Below, in pieces: positions 49,301-58,874 of a DNA stretch of 62,985 bases (the stretch's first letter is position 1; every line of letters starts with the position of its first letter). The stretch is taken from positions 1-62,985 of the IMG/VR virus record IMGVR_UViG_3300034137_000009. The stretch is one strand, 5' to 3'. The DNA is from a virus. A program made the position numbers and the translations under genes. Under the pieces are notes generated by a model. That model had not been told where the DNA came from. It worked only from the letters and a program-made list of their open reading frames with translations, and made no database searches.

Positions 49301-50039
49301 ACTCTGTAGCGGCCGGTCCCTCAGTGGCGTTAAATGCCAGGGTACCGCCACCCCAAAGAAGTCCCCGAGCGCCACGCGGTGCGGGACTTGCGTTTTGGGC
49401 CGCCTTAAAGACAATCTGCCCGGTTGCGGCGTTGCCACCCGTGCCCATAGAAAACGTTGTTGCCATTGTGGTGCTGCCGGTACCGGTCACAGCACGAGTT
49501 GCAAATCCAGTTCCCATATTTGCACTACCACCAACACCACCGGCAGTTCCACGGTAGGTGGCGGGAGCGTTAGCACCATTCGGACCAGGACCGGTCTGCG
49601 AAGCACTACTCTGTGCGTTAAAAGCGTGGACAATTCCTGGACCGGTAAAGGTCTGCGATGGTGCGGTCCCTGAGCCGCCGCTAACCGCAAAGGGTACAAG
49701 AACGGGATTGGTCTGGTCGATACCCGCGTACGCAACCATTGTACCTATTGGGTAGCACTGGCTACCCTGACCCGTCACTACAAAACTGTGCAGAGTACCC
49801 GGCGTGTCCGAGGCAGTTGCAATCTTGTAGGCACAGTAAAGTGGACCGGGACCGGTACCGACCTTAACCCACCCAGCGGGGGTTGTAAAGTCACCATTCT
49901 GCCCGAAGGCAATGCTGTTGTATGTGGCGAACGTAACGACTAGCAGATCACCAGGCCGCACATTGGCCGGAACGTAAGCATCCAGCTGTGTACCGACGTA
50001 ACTGTGTCCGTTGTCGCGCCCCGCGTAGTGAGCAGTCAT
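46398..50039 (-). CDS. Minor tail protein with fibronectin-III-like repeats
   Basis: 1213 residues; ATG at 50039, 2 nt after the tape measure gene ends. A beta-rich N-terminal region of ~450 residues is followed by several fibronectin-III or Ig-like repeats, with recurring starts such as NAPTNLTPAANS, NAPTLGAPADGAG and PTAINLTPTGGA and WxxSDP-type strands. The last ~150 residues (TQYYWLIHPDDAARVYRLDH) are a conserved distal-tail-like domain. Position after the tape measure fits a distal tail protein. Confidence 0.77.
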   Translation of the reverse strand: MTAHYAGRDNGHSYVGTQLDAYVPANVRPGDLLVVTFATYNSIAFGQNGDFTTPAGWVKVGTGPGPLYCAYKIATASDTPGTLHSFVVTGQGSQCYPIGTMVAYAGIDQTNPVLVPFAVSGGSGTAPSQTFTGPGIVHAFNAQSSASQTGPGPNGANAPATYRGTAGGVGGSANMGTGFATRAVTGTGSTTMATTFSMGTGGNAATGQIVFKAAQNASPAPRGARGLLWGGGTLAFNATEGPAATESAPNIGAQYNDTGMPPHDEGTLLIAHLLLDSAGAGATPAGWTELERRLLGTDLELILARIAQSATETLTAPNSGSSQGAVIAITNPPPISAIRLAANRDTPYANGQVAFPALTGVPADSVLVRFLGTFASFSGSTAILGALPTSTPVLPHGHNRGVNNVAGQVGPLRATTNFPGGNVPVDSTATTPYVGTSFDTYTLAIPPNNTAPNAPTNLTPAANSTGTYNNGFTASWTLSDPDAGDTQSAFSFRRKLGAGAYEYYNVTTASWQSTEVYNTSTTPAYTFPAGKWPGGSYVWSVSTRDAGGLTGPYAADQAINSNSAPNAPTLGAPADGAGLDTRVANTFSWTHSDPQGDAQTAYALRYTVSGTPYWWNGSIFVTTETFITSAAASVSIPANAFERGVRGVWSVATKDASLQGSYAPDRIFYTTPPTPTTLTPTTGATVTTDLPTLGLILVTGSGTGQSTQRAEFQIARDAAFTSNLRTILEPGGDARVSGATTEAVSGAAELFQGTWYIRARALNTSGGQYSDYTATNTFTVSHPPTAINLTPTGGAIRQFGTTGNMTTNWNFSDTSPTDVQTAFQATVERNSDGVVLYDTGKQAGAAQGYTFVIASQYKGVLLRWRVRLYDSDDVLGAYSAYQTFIIDDAPTVAITAPADASTIQSGQPTVSWTYAGTRAQANYRVVIRAGSTVVHDTGVVASAATSYTPSGTVLVNNTVYTVQVTVSDTGALSSTATNTFTTTFAIPTAGSFTVNAANFNDLGRVRITWTNGTRETEWTGWLVYRRRVGGVWGLVYENRLDLPNYTFDDYYPASGVAYEYAVVQEVVRFGATLEGNKVPQTTPVLYTQYYWLIHPDDAARVYRLDHVTSDSFTDEYQEETFNIIGRGRKKDYGTHLGVSGSISASIHESLNGRTAATQRGELETIKASREAYYLRSPFRDYWLISLGNVSTERMAGTGGIEHAKVSFTYEEVV

Positions 50040-50041
50040 GT

Positions 50042-53000
50042 CTAACCCGCCAGGTTCTCGAGGTTGCGGAGGAACGCCTCGGCATCGTCACCGGACTTGA
50101 TGTTCGGCAGAACCAGATCGCCGTTGATGTTGATGGTACGCGCTCCGTTGCTCTGGTTGGCCGGGACGGGTGCCTGCTGGGTCACCGACGCTACACGACC
50201 GGCCGCCGATGCGACGAGCCCCGTGGCGGCCCCTCCACCGCCCGTGGGGAGGTTCTCGATGCGGTTGACGGTGATGCCACGGTCGAGGGATTCCTTTACC
50301 CCGGCGGTGACGGTAGCGATAGCACGGAAGCCGTCGTCGAGACGCCCGAAGAACTGCGTAAGCGGGACGACGGCCTCGGGACCACGCTCACCGATGATGG
50401 CGTTGGTGGCGTTGTTCACGATGCCACCCTTCGCCATCTTCAGCGTAAGGCCGTACATGTCGGCGTACGCGAGCTGGCGCGGCGTCAGCTGCGAGCTCGA
50501 CATGTGCTGGATGAGCCAGTCATTCTCCGGCGTCTGCTTCGGCAGCGGGTGCGCAGCGATAGACTTCTCGAGCGCAATTGCAGCCGGGTTAACGAAGGCC
50601 GCCAGCGCGTCGGCACCGGGCGCCTTGCCGTTACCGAACGCGGTAGAGCCCGTAGCGGACTCGGTGGCGGGAACGTCCGGCGCACTGGTAGCGGCGGCCT
50701 GCGCCTGGGCGATAGCATCCGCATTAGCCTGGGCAGCAGCCGCAGCTGCACCGGCAGCGGCCGCAGCGTTGTTTGCAGCCTCAAGTGCCTGGTTCGCCGT
50801 CTCCTGTGCGCTAGCGACCTGGGTACGCAGCTCATCGAGGACACCACCGATAGACTCGGCAAGGGACGCGATAGCCTCGACCAGGGTCTGCGTGTCCTCA
50901 CGACGGTTCACGTCGTGGTCGGTCAGTAGATCGGTGAGGGAAGTCTGCGCCTCGACGAGGGCGCTAGCCTCCGTAGCCCAGTTCTCGACAACGGCCGCGT
51001 GGTTGGCGGTCAGCAGCTCGATGAGCGCGGTGTTAGCGTCCGTGTCGAATATAAGCCGTGCATCGTAGAGCTCCTGTGCCTTCGCGAGGCCCTCGGTGTG
51101 GAGCGTAGTAAGCTGCTCACCCAGGGTCGCCGTCTGTGCCGTGATGGCGTCGACGATACCGCTGTTACCGAGCGTGATGCCCCCGATGATCTGTCCGGCC
51201 GTGGTGCGCTCACCCTCGAGCCACATCGTCTCCCAGCGGGCCGCACGGAGCGCGCTGTCGAGGTTGAGCTGGTTGACCGCCGAGGCGGTAGACGTAAGCG
51301 CGTCCATGAGGGGGCCGAGGGGCATAACCGCCTCGGGACCGGCCTCACCGATCACCGCAGTCGTTGCACGACGGACGATACCACCCTCGGCGAGCATCGG
51401 CATCCTGGTCGGGACAACACCACCCTCGGCAAGGGCCGCGTGAACGTGGTTCCAGTGGTTGCCGGGCTCACCGGGACGACCCCAGGCGTAGCCGGGAACC
51501 TGGCGACCGTTCTTGATGTTGAAGGGGGCACCCGCGAGGATAACCTCCTTCAGACTACCGGCAATCGGCATGAGGGCGTTGAAGATGGCACGCAGGCCAG
51601 AGTTGCCGAATCCCTGGTTCTTGTGAACGGCGGGACCACCGTGGGGCTGGTAGTCAACAGCGCGACCGGTCTGGTGGTAGGAGCCACCGTCACCGGGACG
51701 CACGGTAGAGGTAATGACCTTGTCGAGGCCGGGGGCGTTCGCGTTGAGCCAGTTGTCGATACCCCTCCACCCGGAACCGGCCGGAGCGCCGTTACCAGGG
51801 GAGAGAGCGGGACCGGAAGAACCAGCGGCGGCAGCTGCCGCACGAGCCTCGGCCTCAGCCTTCTTGTCGTACTTGTCGGACTCGCCCTTGGCCCAGTTGT
51901 AGAAGGCGTTCTTGCGGTTGTTAGCGATCTCACGAACCGGACCGCGAAGATCGGTCGCGTCCATCGCCAGGTCGTAACCCTTGAGGAACGGCGCCAGCGC
52001 GGCCATGACCGCACCCTTCTGAATCGCGCTACCGACCGCCGCGACACCAGATGCAACCGCCCCGGCGGCGTCCTTAACGGCCCCCCCGACGCTACCGGCA
52101 GCGTCCCTGGCCTTGTCGAGGATGCCACCGTTCTCGTACTGCGGGACGTTGAGTCCGAGGTCCTTAGTCAGCTGGGCGTGCAGCTGGGTAGCCCGACCCC
52201 GGAAGCGCGGGTCGGTCGGCACAACGTACTCTGGGTGGCTAGAGCTTCCCTCACCGACGATGGCACGAGCGCCCTTGGTCTTGAAGCCAGCACCAACCGT
52301 GGTCTGCGGAACGTAACCACCGACGGCCAGCTGCGGAATCTGCGGGATGAGGTCGATCTTGAGGCCGATGCCGAGCTTGGACCCGACCGCGTTAAGGCCC
52401 TTGAACAGCGTGTTGATCGCGCTGGTGACCGCGTTAATACCACCGATGATCTTGTTAATACCGCCCTTGCCGTACTGATCCCACAGGGAACCAAGGCCGC
52501 TCATGAAGGCCTTCCAGGCGGGCTGAACAACCTTGTCCCAGAGGAACGTGAACGAGTTGCCAAGAATAGTAAGTGCGGTACCGATTCCGTCGAGAACCGG
52601 CTTACCGAGGGACCTCCACGCCGTGCCGAGGTAGCCCGTGAACCTGTCCCACAACGGCTTGATAACGAGAGCGTAAACATCCTCGAATGCCTGACCGAGA
52701 ACCTTGAGGGCAACACCGATACCGTCGAGGACCTCCTTGCCAAACTTCCATCCGGCCTTGAGTCCACCGGTGAAGGCGTTCCATGCCGGGCTGATCACCT
52801 TCGTCCAGATGAGCTCGAAACCCTCACCCATGATCTTGAGGGCACCCACGATGGCGATGAGCAAGACCAGGCCCACCGTCTCCCATACCCGCTTGACGGT
52901 GCCCCACCACAGGTTCCAGACCGGCTCGACAACCTTCTCCCAGACCCACTTGACGGCGGTGCCGAGGGCCTCGAACAGGGTGCCGATGGCGGAGAACAGC

Positions 53001-56000
53001 GGCTTGAGAACGGTGTTATAGATGAACTCGAACGTAGCACCCATCGCCTTGAAGGTTGCGACGATAAGGTCGAAGATCGGGCTTGCGACGTTCTCCCACA
53101 GGAACTTAACGACGGCCCACAGGGCCTTGAACACGCCCTCGATAATCCCACCGAAGAACTTGAAGATGCCGATTACCACGTTGAGCACGGCCTGGATGGG
53201 ACCGGGCATCGCGTCATAGAAGTCCTGAGAGATGTCCTTGACGCCACCCCAGATGCCCTTGATTGCTGCCCAGATGAGAACACCGGCGGCCTTGATGATG
53301 TCCCAGATGCCCTTGAACAGACCCTCGACAATCCCCCACAGGATCTTGGGCACGTTCTCAAAGATGTTCTTGACCTGGTCCCACATCGCCTTGACGATGG
53401 TGACCACGCCGTCCTTGATCATAGCAAAGTCGCCGGTGAAGATGCCGATGAGCACCTGAACGACACCGCGCACCATGTCGATGAAGTTGGCGAACGACTT
53501 AATGACAAAGTCGAGCACCGGGCCGAGCGTCTCAGCAAGCACGGAAGAAATCAGCTTGAGCGCCGCGAGGAGCGGCACAGCAATCACCGCAACGATGATC
53601 TTGAGAACATTCCACAGCGCCTCGAGTGCGGGCATGATCAGCGGGAAGAATGCCGACACCGCCGGACCAAGCTCAGTCCACGCGGTCTTGAACGCCGTGA
53701 GGACGGCTCCCCAGATTGCCTTGAAATCCTCGGCGAAGAAGCCGTAGATCGCCTTGAGCCCACCCCAGAAAGCGTTGACCCCCACCATGATGCCAGACCA
53801 CATGGAGGAGAAGAATCCACCGACGGGGGCGAATGTCTCGGACAGCCAGGTGCCAGCAACGGCGGCACCACCGAACGGGTTACCCCCAGTGAACAGCTCC
53901 TTGACCGAGGTCCAGATCGGAATGACGTACGGGCCGACGTTGTCCTTGATCCAGGTCCAGGTCTTGCGCCACATGTCCTTGATCGGACCGAACATGTCAA
54001 ACTGGCCGAGCATCCCAGCGGTGTCGAGCGCGATACCCTTGGTGAATTCGTCGATAGCCTTTGACTGGTCCTCCAGGAGCGGACGACCGGGCAGCGCCTC
54101 ACGACCGATCTGCGCGTTACCGCCGACCTCCGGGAAGTTACCACCCTCAGCGTCCATGAAGTTCTGCTCAGCCGGACTAGGCTTCGGACCCTTTGCCGCA
54201 GCCGCAGCGGTGTTGATGTCAGCCGCAGTAGAGTTCATGCTACGGAGGGCGGCCTCCACCTCGCGAATAGCGTCGGCGACCTCCTCGTAGGACTGCTTGA
54301 CCTTATCAAGCTTCGCCTGCTCAGCATCGTACTGGGCCTGCACGGCGTCGCGGGCGATCTCCGCCTTCTTGATAGCCGCCTCCTGCGCCTCGACGGCTGC
54401 GGTAGCCGCAGCAATCTTCGGCGTGAGGGCGTCCATCGCGGCCTGCTCGGTCTTGATCCCGGCCACGATGGTGTCGAAGGACATCTCCTTCTGCGTGTTG
54501 GTGAGCTTCTCGATCTCGTGGAGGGCAGGGCCGAACTCGATGTCGTACTTGAGCTGCATAATCTCGCCCTGCGTCTGCAGCTTAGCGAGTGCGGCCTCAA
54601 GCTCGTCAATCTTCGCCTTCTCGCGGTCGTACGCCGCGTTAGCCGCATCACGAGTAGCGGCGGCCTCCTTGACGACGGCCTCCTGCCTACGAACCGCCGC
54701 CTCAGCCTGGTTGTAGGAAGGCGTGAGCTGGTCGATTGCCGCCTTCTCACGGTTGATCCCGGCAATGATCTCATCGAACGGCAGCTCGTTCTTCGCGTTA
54801 GCCAGTTCCTCGATCTGCCGCGTCAGCGGGTCGAAGTTGATCGAGTTTTCGAGATCGAGTCGCTCGCCCTCGCGGGCCAGCGCGTCGAGCTCCTTCTGCA
54901 GCTTCGCAATGCCGGTCTGGTCCATGGACGCCTCGAGCTGTGCCCGCTGCTTCTCCATGGCATTGAGGTTGTCCATCATCGGACCGGTGATGTCGCTGCC
55001 CGCGCCGGCCAGACGAAGGTCGGAGATCTCGGACTGCCCACGCTCGATGTCGCCCTGAAGCTCGCCGAGCTTCTTGCGGACATCGTCGATAGAACCGCCC
55101 GCGTCCTCCATCTTCATCATCTCGAGGCGAAGACGCTTCTGTGCCATCTGGTTCTCGAAGATCGCATCGGACATGGCCCCCATGCCCTTGATGGGCGTAG
55201 AGGCGTAGTCCTGCATGGCCTGCTTGTGGGCGTCGATCTCACCCCTGATGTCGGAAAGCTTAGCTTCGAGCTGGTCGAGGGTGTTCTTCTCCCTGTCGTA
55301 TGCTGCGGCGGCGGCATCGGCAGCGGCCTTGCTAGCCGCCCCCGTCTGGAGGATCTGCAGACGGAGCTTCTTCTGTGCTAGGTCGTTAGCAAAGATCGCG
55401 TCCTGCTGCTTGCCCATACCGATCAGCGGGGCAGTCGCATACGCCTCGAGCTTGTCCTTGTGTCCATCGTACTGTGCCTGCAGATCCTGCAGGTGGTCAC
55501 GAAGTCCGTCGAGAATAGCGTTCTGCTTGTCGAGTGAGGCGTTCGCCTCATCGAGACGGGCCTTCCAGCGGGCGACAACACGCTCCTGGCCCTGTACCAC
55601 GGCGTTCTGCCTAGCGAGCTCGGCGTTGAGCCCGCTCAGGTCACTGACAAGAGCATCGAACACCGGGAGGGCCGCGGGCTTGGCCTTCTTGACCTCCTCG
55701 CGCTCCTTGTTCCACTCACCGCCGCCCATGGAGGCGGCCATCTTCTTGTACGCAGCGAGATCACTCTTAGCCTTGGCCAGGATGCCGCCTGTGTTGCGCG
55801 CCATGAGCGCGTACTGCCCCGTGACAGCCGCCATACCGTTGGTGACATTCTCAACCAACGAGGGGCTGTGGTGTGCGAACGGGTTGAAGTAGCTGAACAT
55901 GTCGTAGACCGCAAGTGCGGCCTGACGAACGATGTCGACTACCGCCTGGAAGGCGTTGCGGACACCGAGGGGCAGCATGTTGAAGGACTTGATGATAGCG

Positions 56001-58765
56001 TTGGTGACGCCGCCGAAGTAGCCGGGCAGCGAGGAGAACCAGTCAACGATCCCACGCACGAATCCGCCAGTACCGCCGACGATGTCACGGTAGACAGATG
56101 CAATCTGGTCACGGAACAGGTAGAGAAGTCCGATAGCCCCGAGGACGGCCCAGCCGATCGGACCAGACAGTGCAACCGCGAGGGCGCGACCGATCAGCGC
56201 AAAGGACCGAACGCCCCCCGTAGCAAGGGCTATGAGAATACGGAAGCCACCGGCGAACAGCCCGGCAAGTGCGCCGGGTGAGGTCGCGAGAATGCGGATG
56301 CCAGCAACGCCAGCCGCCGCGGCCATGCCGATGGTTGCCGCGCCGACCTGGGCGATGAGGATGAGCGCCCGCCATGCCGCCGCGAATGCACCGCCGATGC
56401 CGAAGGTGATCACCGGCAGTGCGGCCATCATGGTGGACCACAGAACGGGAATCAGCGTGGTAAGGGTTGCGGTTCCGTACCGCATGAGGAACAGAACCGA
56501 GTTCCAGGCGGCCACCCATGCCGCCCCGATGGCGGTGGTCATGGCTGCGAGCCCGGCCATCATGCCCGCCCACAGCGGTCCTGTTACGGCGGCAAAGGTA
56601 GCGGTCGCGTAGCGCATGAGGAACAGGACTGTGTTCCACGCACCAGCGATAGCGTTACCGATGGAGATAGTCAGGTACCGCAGCATGAACATCATGCTGC
56701 CCCACAGCTGCCCGATCGGACCCGTGAGCGTCAGCAGCAGGTACCGCATGAGGAACAGCGTGCTAGCCCATGCAGCGGTGATCCCGCCGCCGATGGAGAT
56801 GGTCAGGTACCGCAGCATGAACATCATGCTGCCCCAGGCGGACGCAAGGGCGGGACCGGCAATGGCGGTGAAGGCCGTCAGGGCCGCGAGGAAACCTCGC
56901 CAGATGATGGTGCCGAACTCGACAAAGCTGAGCATGAGGTAGCGCAGCATGAAGAGTACGCTGCCCCACGCCGACGCAAGCGCCGCACCAGCGGGTGCGA
57001 GGACGGTTGCCATCGTGACCAGGAACCCGCGCCAGAGCATTGTGACCGCGTAGGCGAACGCACGGAACTGGGCACCGAACAGAAACCAGATGCCGGTCCA
57101 CACGGTGCTGAGCGCGGTACCGCCTGCAACGATGATCGTGGCAAGAAGCGGGAACAGACCGGTCAGCATAGCTGCAGTGCTCTGCGCGAGGTACACCATG
57201 ACAGCGGCAGAACGAACAGCGAACGTAGCGAAGGCAAGTGCGGCGGTACCGGCCCAGCCAACGATGGCGGGGATGGTCGAGAACAGCGCAACGGGCAGTG
57301 TGATCACTGCACCGAGGATGCCGAACAGGCCAGACATAATGGCACCGAAGGGTGCGGCGGCCATGAAGACCAGACCGCGACCGATGGCAAAGAACGGGGT
57401 CGACAGACCAACGGTGAACTTGGCGAGCGTGACGCCGAGGAGCATGAACGCACCGGTGAGCCGGGTCACCAGACCGAACACCATGACGAACGCGAGTGCC
57501 GCACCAACCATCTTGAGAATGGCGGGGTTCATCTCGCTGATGCGCTGACCGAGCATGGCGAACTGCTGTCCGGCGTACACCAAAACAGGAATGAGCGGCT
57601 GGATGATGTCAGCCATCACGTTCTGGAAGATAACACCGATCTGCTTCATCTTCTGCGGGTTCGACTCCAGGACAGCGTTGAGCTCGCGCACACGCTGCTG
57701 GTAGTTGCGAACCTCGCTACTGGTTGCGTTAAGCGCCTTCTGGTAGTACCCGTTCTTGTTGATGATGTCGCGCATGAGAACATCGAACCGGCTGATCTGG
57801 TACCGGCTAGCGATGTAGGTACTGACGACCGACTTCTGCGCATCGTCGAGGCCCTCAAACTTGCGGGCCAGCAGCTCGAGGCGCTGTGCGGCATTGAGGG
57901 ACTTCCAGCCCACCTCGGCGGTGCCAATGCCCATCTTGTGCAGCAGCTTGCTAGCGTCGTCGGTCGGGGCAAGCAGTCGGCTGATGATGGTCTTCAGTGC
58001 ATTACCGGCGTTCGCGGCCGTACCAGATGCAGGCACCAGGGCAGCCATCATCGCAGCCAGGTGACGCACGTCGACCCCAGCGGTTCGTGCCACACCCGCC
58101 GCACGCGCCAGGCCCTGCACGAGGCCCTGCATGGAGACACCGGTCTGGTTCTCCACCATGTTCAGGGTGTCGATGGTCTTGGCCAGCTCCTCAGTGGACT
58201 GACCGTACTGCGCCTGAATGGCGATGAGGGCGGTGGTAGCCTCCGCGGCCTCCATCTCACCCAAGACCATAGTCTCCATGGTGAGCTTGACGCTCTTTGC
58301 CAGGGCTAGACCAGATGCACCAGCAGCTGCCCAGTCGGCGGCGATGTTGATAACGTCCTTCTGCGCAACACCGAACCGGTTGGACAGCGCCTCAAAGGCA
58401 CGCTCTAGTGCGGGAATCTCGGTCTTTGCGAGCTGCTGAAAGACCTCGGACCCGTCGCCGTAGACCTTACGAACGCGGGTCATAGCTTTCTCGTTATCGA
58501 GAGCAAACTTGACCGCAGCGGCGCCGGCGATAGCCAACGGGATACCGAAGTTGTAGTGGATCTGACGACCGGTCGCCTGCATTGCGGTACCCCACCGAGT
58601 ACCGGCCTGCATGGCGCGAGCAAAGCTGTTACCGGCCAGGGCAGAAGTACGGTTGGACCGGTTGACCGAGGCGTCAAACGCGGCGATCTCACCACGCATC
58701 TGCCGCATCTGCCGCATACCGTTCGCGGCGAGAACGCGGATCGTGATATTCGCGTAGGCGTTCAA
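50042..58765 (-). CDS. Tape measure protein with embedded M15-like peptidase domain
   Basis: 2907 residues; ATG at 58765. Residues ~60-360 are the TP901-type tape measure domain (MTRVRKVYGDGSEVFQQLAK). A hydrophobic block follows, including a tandem repeat around 585-770. Long coiled coils (~1080-1500) have duplicated modules, then Trp-rich helical repeats to ~2100. Near 2330-2445, RPGDGGSYHQTGRAVDYQPH then NHWNHVHAAL is an M15-like zinc peptidase site. The AIIGERGPEAVVPL motif recurs. It sets tail length (by the usual ~1.5 A per residue rule, about 430 nm) and may open the cell wall. Confidence 0.92.
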   Translation of the reverse strand: MNAYANITIRVLAANGMRQMRQMRGEIAAFDASVNRSNRTSALAGNSFARAMQAGTRWGTAMQATGRQIHYNFGIPLAIAGAAAVKFALDNEKAMTRVRKVYGDGSEVFQQLAKTEIPALERAFEALSNRFGVAQKDVINIAADWAAAGASGLALAKSVKLTMETMVLGEMEAAEATTALIAIQAQYGQSTEELAKTIDTLNMVENQTGVSMQGLVQGLARAAGVARTAGVDVRHLAAMMAALVPASGTAANAGNALKTIISRLLAPTDDASKLLHKMGIGTAEVGWKSLNAAQRLELLARKFEGLDDAQKSVVSTYIASRYQISRFDVLMRDIINKNGYYQKALNATSSEVRNYQQRVRELNAVLESNPQKMKQIGVIFQNVMADIIQPLIPVLVYAGQQFAMLGQRISEMNPAILKMVGAALAFVMVFGLVTRLTGAFMLLGVTLAKFTVGLSTPFFAIGRGLVFMAAAPFGAIMSGLFGILGAVITLPVALFSTIPAIVGWAGTAALAFATFAVRSAAVMVYLAQSTAAMLTGLFPLLATIIVAGGTALSTVWTGIWFLFGAQFRAFAYAVTMLWRGFLVTMATVLAPAGAALASAWGSVLFMLRYLMLSFVEFGTIIWRGFLAALTAFTAIAGPALASAWGSMMFMLRYLTISIGGGITAAWASTLFLMRYLLLTLTGPIGQLWGSMMFMLRYLTISIGNAIAGAWNTVLFLMRYATATFAAVTGPLWAGMMAGLAAMTTAIGAAWVAAWNSVLFLMRYGTATLTTLIPVLWSTMMAALPVITFGIGGAFAAAWRALILIAQVGAATIGMAAAAGVAGIRILATSPGALAGLFAGGFRILIALATGGVRSFALIGRALAVALSGPIGWAVLGAIGLLYLFRDQIASVYRDIVGGTGGFVRGIVDWFSSLPGYFGGVTNAIIKSFNMLPLGVRNAFQAVVDIVRQAALAVYDMFSYFNPFAHHSPSLVENVTNGMAAVTGQYALMARNTGGILAKAKSDLAAYKKMAASMGGGEWNKEREEVKKAKPAALPVFDALVSDLSGLNAELARQNAVVQGQERVVARWKARLDEANASLDKQNAILDGLRDHLQDLQAQYDGHKDKLEAYATAPLIGMGKQQDAIFANDLAQKKLRLQILQTGAASKAAADAAAAAYDREKNTLDQLEAKLSDIRGEIDAHKQAMQDYASTPIKGMGAMSDAIFENQMAQKRLRLEMMKMEDAGGSIDDVRKKLGELQGDIERGQSEISDLRLAGAGSDITGPMMDNLNAMEKQRAQLEASMDQTGIAKLQKELDALAREGERLDLENSINFDPLTRQIEELANAKNELPFDEIIAGINREKAAIDQLTPSYNQAEAAVRRQEAVVKEAAATRDAANAAYDREKAKIDELEAALAKLQTQGEIMQLKYDIEFGPALHEIEKLTNTQKEMSFDTIVAGIKTEQAAMDALTPKIAAATAAVEAQEAAIKKAEIARDAVQAQYDAEQAKLDKVKQSYEEVADAIREVEAALRSMNSTAADINTAAAAAKGPKPSPAEQNFMDAEGGNFPEVGGNAQIGREALPGRPLLEDQSKAIDEFTKGIALDTAGMLGQFDMFGPIKDMWRKTWTWIKDNVGPYVIPIWTSVKELFTGGNPFGGAAVAGTWLSETFAPVGGFFSSMWSGIMVGVNAFWGGLKAIYGFFAEDFKAIWGAVLTAFKTAWTELGPAVSAFFPLIMPALEALWNVLKIIVAVIAVPLLAALKLISSVLAETLGPVLDFVIKSFANFIDMVRGVVQVLIGIFTGDFAMIKDGVVTIVKAMWDQVKNIFENVPKILWGIVEGLFKGIWDIIKAAGVLIWAAIKGIWGGVKDISQDFYDAMPGPIQAVLNVVIGIFKFFGGIIEGVFKALWAVVKFLWENVASPIFDLIVATFKAMGATFEFIYNTVLKPLFSAIGTLFEALGTAVKWVWEKVVEPVWNLWWGTVKRVWETVGLVLLIAIVGALKIMGEGFELIWTKVISPAWNAFTGGLKAGWKFGKEVLDGIGVALKVLGQAFEDVYALVIKPLWDRFTGYLGTAWRSLGKPVLDGIGTALTILGNSFTFLWDKVVQPAWKAFMSGLGSLWDQYGKGGINKIIGGINAVTSAINTLFKGLNAVGSKLGIGLKIDLIPQIPQLAVGGYVPQTTVGAGFKTKGARAIVGEGSSSHPEYVVPTDPRFRGRATQLHAQLTKDLGLNVPQYENGGILDKARDAAGSVGGAVKDAAGAVASGVAAVGSAIQKGAVMAALAPFLKGYDLAMDATDLRGPVREIANNRKNAFYNWAKGESDKYDKKAEAEARAAAAAAGSSGPALSPGNGAPAGSGWRGIDNWLNANAPGLDKVITSTVRPGDGGSYHQTGRAVDYQPHGGPAVHKNQGFGNSGLRAIFNALMPIAGSLKEVILAGAPFNIKNGRQVPGYAWGRPGEPGNHWNHVHAALAEGGVVPTRMPMLAEGGIVRRATTAVIGEAGPEAVMPLGPLMDALTSTASAVNQLNLDSALRAARWETMWLEGERTTAGQIIGGITLGNSGIVDAITAQTATLGEQLTTLHTEGLAKAQELYDARLIFDTDANTALIELLTANHAAVVENWATEASALVEAQTSLTDLLTDHDVNRREDTQTLVEAIASLAESIGGVLDELRTQVASAQETANQALEAANNAAAAAGAAAAAAQANADAIAQAQAAATSAPDVPATESATGSTAFGNGKAPGADALAAFVNPAAIALEKSIAAHPLPKQTPENDWLIQHMSSSQLTPRQLAYADMYGLTLKMAKGGIVNNATNAIIGERGPEAVVPLTQFFGRLDDGFRAIATVTAGVKESLDRGITVNRIENLPTGGGGAATGLVASAAGRVASVTQQAPVPANQSNGARTININGDLVLPNIKSGDDAEAFLRNLENLAG

Positions 58766-58834
58766 GAACGAGGCCTCCAGACCTATCAGTCCGTGATGGG
58801 CCTCTGGTGCCCTACAACTGACGGATGATACACG

Positions 58835-58867
58835 ACACCCCCGGCGCTATGGAAGCACCGGGGGTGT
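58835..58867 (-). terminator. 10-bp hairpin between tail chaperone and tape measure
   Basis: ACACCCCCGG (58835-58844) with CCGGGGGTGT (58858-58867), loop of 13. It lies just after the frameshifted chaperone stop. It may partly terminate or process the late transcript. Confidence 0.65.
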
Positions 58868-58874
58868 ACGTGAT

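Noticed and set aside
50999-54064. A 1021-codon open frame opposite the tape measure gene, and other long antisense frames (for example 49988-50929)
   Set aside because: They are antisense to clear structural genes, low-complexity, and a by-product of the high-GC codon pattern.
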